Translations under genes and position numbers: made by a program | Source: Acidobacteriota bacterium | GTDB lineage: Bacteria; Acidobacteriota; Terriglobia; Acidiferrales; UBA7541 | Length of the DNA stretch: 35,910 nt | Assembly: GCA_028877145.1 (NCBI GenBank) | Contig: JAGWOX010000009.1 | Location: 1-35,910, forward strand | Direction: 5' to 3' | Shown: positions 34,282-35,910 of the stretch, piece by piece | Layout: every line of letters begins with the position of its first letter | How positions within the stretch are numbered: the first letter of the stretch is position 1 | Notes under the pieces: generated by a model | Databases searched by the model: none | Seen by the model: the letters and a program-made list of their open reading frames with translations, nothing else | Told to the model about the DNA's origin: nothing

Positions 34282-34311
34282 TAATAAAGAGGGGCGCGGA
34301 GACCGCGCCCC
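34282..34311 (-). terminator. Intrinsic terminator of the DUF6600-like gene
   Basis: On the minus strand GGGGCGCGG, TCT, CCGCGCCCC followed by TCTTTATT, about 50 bases after the stop at 34363. A 9-bp perfect stem. Confidence 0.75.
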
Positions 34312-34362
34312 TGGACTTCAATTTATTGAATCCAAGTGATTTGATCGATCGCCAACCGTTTG

Positions 34363-35910
34363 CTAGTGGCGAGAACGGCCGCCAGAGGGATGCCCGCCTC
34401 CATGCGAACTGCCGCCGGAGGGATGCCCGCCTCCACGCGAACCGCCGCGCGCGGCTCCGCCACCGCGGTTGCCGCCGCCACCTCCCCCGCGAACGTAGCC
34501 GCCCCCGCCTCCGCCATTGCTGCGTGGCGCAGGCGTGTACGCCGGAGCGCGGCCACCGCCGTCATAGCCACCTGGACGATATGCTGGAGATCTTCCACCG
34601 CCGTAGTTGCCACCGCCGTAGCCGTAGCCGGATGGACCGTTGTTTGGCGGAGCACTGCGGCGTGGCTGGACGATGGGCTGTTGCAGGTTGAGCGGCTGGC
34701 GCCCCGACTGCCGCCAGCCGCCACCCTGTGAAGCAGGCCGGGAGGAGGGCGTAAAGTTACGCCATCCTCCTTGCCGCTGGGCCGGAGCGGATTGCTGACC
34801 GCGCGCCGGAGGGGAAGTGCGCGGCTGCTCCGATCTCGGAGTAAAGATTTGCCTGTTCTGCCCCTGAGCGGGCTGCGAAGGCCGAGAGGAAGGCGTGAAG
34901 TCGCGCGATCCTCCCTGTCGCTGAGCCGGTTGCGGCTGGCGCGATGACGGCGTGAAGGTCCTCCAGCCGCCTTGGCTTTGCCCGGGGCTTGCCTGTAGCT
35001 GGCCTTGCTGTACCGGCGCGCCGGAGCCTCGCGGGGAACCGGAGGGGTTCTTCCGTCCCTGTTCGACCCAGGGGCCGTTGCCCCGGCTCACAGGCGCGTT
35101 ACCGAAGCTGTGCCATCCCGTGCGGGAAGCGTCGCTGCCGCTCTGCTGCATACGCTGGGCAGGAGTCTGGCCAGTCGCGATTCGGCCAGAGGACTGAAAG
35201 CCGCCCCTGCGATCCTGTTGAGCACCGGCCGCCCCGGTTCCGGTCATGGTCCATGACGACGCCCCTTGACGATCGGTGAAGGAGCGCTGCGCGGGAGCGT
35301 TTCCCGCCGGATTGCTGAACCGGGAGGCATTCGGGTTGCGATAGTCGCGCACGATTTGCTGCATGCGCGCCTGCTGCTCATGGAAAGGAGTTGGTTTGGG
35401 GGCCGGGCCGCTTCTCGTGAAAAAGCGCGTCTGGTCGCCCACACCGCGACGATAGCTTTCCGGGTTGGGTGCGCGGTTGGTGGTTTGCAAGCTGGCACGC
35501 GTCGGCACCACGGGCACGTGGCCGTTGAACATCCTGGCCTGGCGGAACTCCGCGCCGTCGATCATGCGCTGCTGGCGAGGCACAGGCGCGCTGCCGAATT
35601 CATTCGCCCGCATCCAGGAGGCTCCTCCGCGCAGCCGCCTGTCGTTCACCAGGTTGTAGTTCGAGTAGCCGTCACGTCCGCGGTAGAGCGGGGCCCAGCC
35701 GTGATGACGGTCCCAATCGTGACGGAAGAAGTTGAAATTGTTGAAGGTGATGAAGTTGATCTGCGTGCCGCCCCACCACGGAAAGAAGGGATCGGCGGGG
35801 CCGATCGGGAACCAGCCAACGTTACCGAATCCGAAGCCGAACGACCAGCCACGGCTGGCGTAGCCGAAACCGAAGAAGGAAACGTAGGCCGGCGACCAAA
35901 TGGGATAATA
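34363..35910 (-). CDS. FecR/DUF6600-like surface protein with Pro/Gln/Gly-rich repeats (partial, 5' end outside window)
   Basis: The track begins this protein at an internal GTG (35649), but the frame stays open to the right edge and reads convincingly through it: YYPIWSPAYVSFFGFGYASRGWSFGFGFGNVGWFPIGPADPFFPWWGG. That stretch is characteristic of DUF6600/FecR-type proteins of acidobacteria, so the true start is outside the window and 515 residues are visible. The rest is low complexity. A Gln/Arg/Asn-rich part is followed by four imperfect repeats around the core FTPSSR (GGWRTFTPSSRQPQPAQRQ, GGSRDFTPSSRPSQPAQGQ and so on). A Gly-rich tail with YGGG, RGGGG and GGGHPSGG units and basic ends completes it. 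A secreted or cell-surface location is likely. Function unknown. Confidence 0.85.
   Translation of the reverse strand, partial: YYPIWSPAYVSFFGFGYASRGWSFGFGFGNVGWFPIGPADPFFPWWGGTQINFITFNNFNFFRHDWDRHHGWAPLYRGRDGYSNYNLVNDRRLRGGASWMRANEFGSAPVPRQQRMIDGAEFRQARMFNGHVPVVPTRASLQTTNRAPNPESYRRGVGDQTRFFTRSGPAPKPTPFHEQQARMQQIVRDYRNPNASRFSNPAGNAPAQRSFTDRQGASSWTMTGTGAAGAQQDRRGGFQSSGRIATGQTPAQRMQQSGSDASRTGWHSFGNAPVSRGNGPWVEQGRKNPSGSPRGSGAPVQQGQLQASPGQSQGGWRTFTPSSRQPQPAQRQGGSRDFTPSSRPSQPAQGQNRQIFTPRSEQPRTSPPARGQQSAPAQRQGGWRNFTPSSRPASQGGGWRQSGRQPLNLQQPIVQPRRSAPPNNGPSGYGYGGGNYGGGRSPAYRPGGYDGGGRAPAYTPAPRSNGGGGGGYVRGGGGGGNRGGGAARGGSRGGGHPSGGSSHGGGHPSGGRSRH

Noticed and set aside
34323-34724. 133-residue minus-strand Ala-rich ORF (and the plus-strand ORF at 34360) at the end of the DUF6600-like gene
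   Set aside because: Out-of-frame readings of the Gly-rich repeat; the in-frame gene explains the region.
1-35910. Possible CRISPR array, prophage, tRNA or transposase
   Set aside because: No regularly spaced direct repeats, no phage or transposase-like proteins and no tRNA-like cloverleaf were seen by eye; a tRNA or covariance-model scan was not possible here.

Overview
The window looks like chromosome of a GC-rich Gram-negative bacterium, most likely an acidobacterium. This is an inference. It rests on the very large TonB-dependent receptor with an N-terminal carboxypeptidase-regulatory-like domain (Oar type), the FecR/DUF6600-type surface protein at the right edge, the high GC content, and small dispersed palindromic repeats between genes. 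I saw no rRNA, tRNA, CRISPR array, transposase or phage gene.

Layout, left to right. 1-2187 (minus): a two-gene molybdenum hydroxylase operon, made of a [2Fe-2S] subunit and a Tat-exported Mo subunit cut by the window edge. 2401-3330 (plus): a LiaI/LiaF-like membrane protein. 3969-7946 (plus): the Oar-like receptor, ending at a strong terminator. 8146-8994 (plus): a zinc-ribbon membrane protein with a DUF3592-like tail, facing a tiny membrane protein (9001-9186, minus). 9314-16520 (minus): a co-oriented block of a LuxR-type regulator with a degenerate receiver, a large exported protein whose cysteines sit almost entirely in its C-terminal third, a second exported protein of unknown family, a chaperone-like/DsbA-like fusion, and a di-haem peroxidase-type cytochrome. 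16908-20734 (minus): a nine-module hybrid histidine kinase overlapping a response regulator whose output is a GHKL ATPase. 20933-24049 (plus): an exported clan GH-A glycoside hydrolase. 24074-27400 (minus): a PLP-dependent amino acid decarboxylase and a lipoprotein-type D-aminoacylase relative. 27634-28074 (plus): a small membrane-anchored protein. 28112-31670 (minus): CorA, an NAD-dependent epimerase-like/DUF2867 protein and TspO. 31791-34174 (minus): a cardiolipin synthase-like phospholipase D overlapping an endonuclease/exonuclease/phosphatase protein. 34363 to the right edge (minus): the DUF6600-like protein.

Most of the window is ordinary metabolism, envelope and signalling. The 9.3-16.5 kb block is the best candidate for an undescribed system. 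A regulator, two exported proteins without a family I recognise, a disulfide/folding enzyme and a periplasmic haem oxidoreductase could together make, oxidise and fold a cysteine-rich surface protein. That is inference from gene order and cysteine content.

Between genes there are three same-orientation copies of one hairpin element, with a compensatory base-pair change in the stem. A second hairpin family has one perfect and one decayed copy. Starts were moved from the ORF track to internal ATG codons wherever a Shine-Dalgarno sequence, signal peptide or family N-terminus argued for it.
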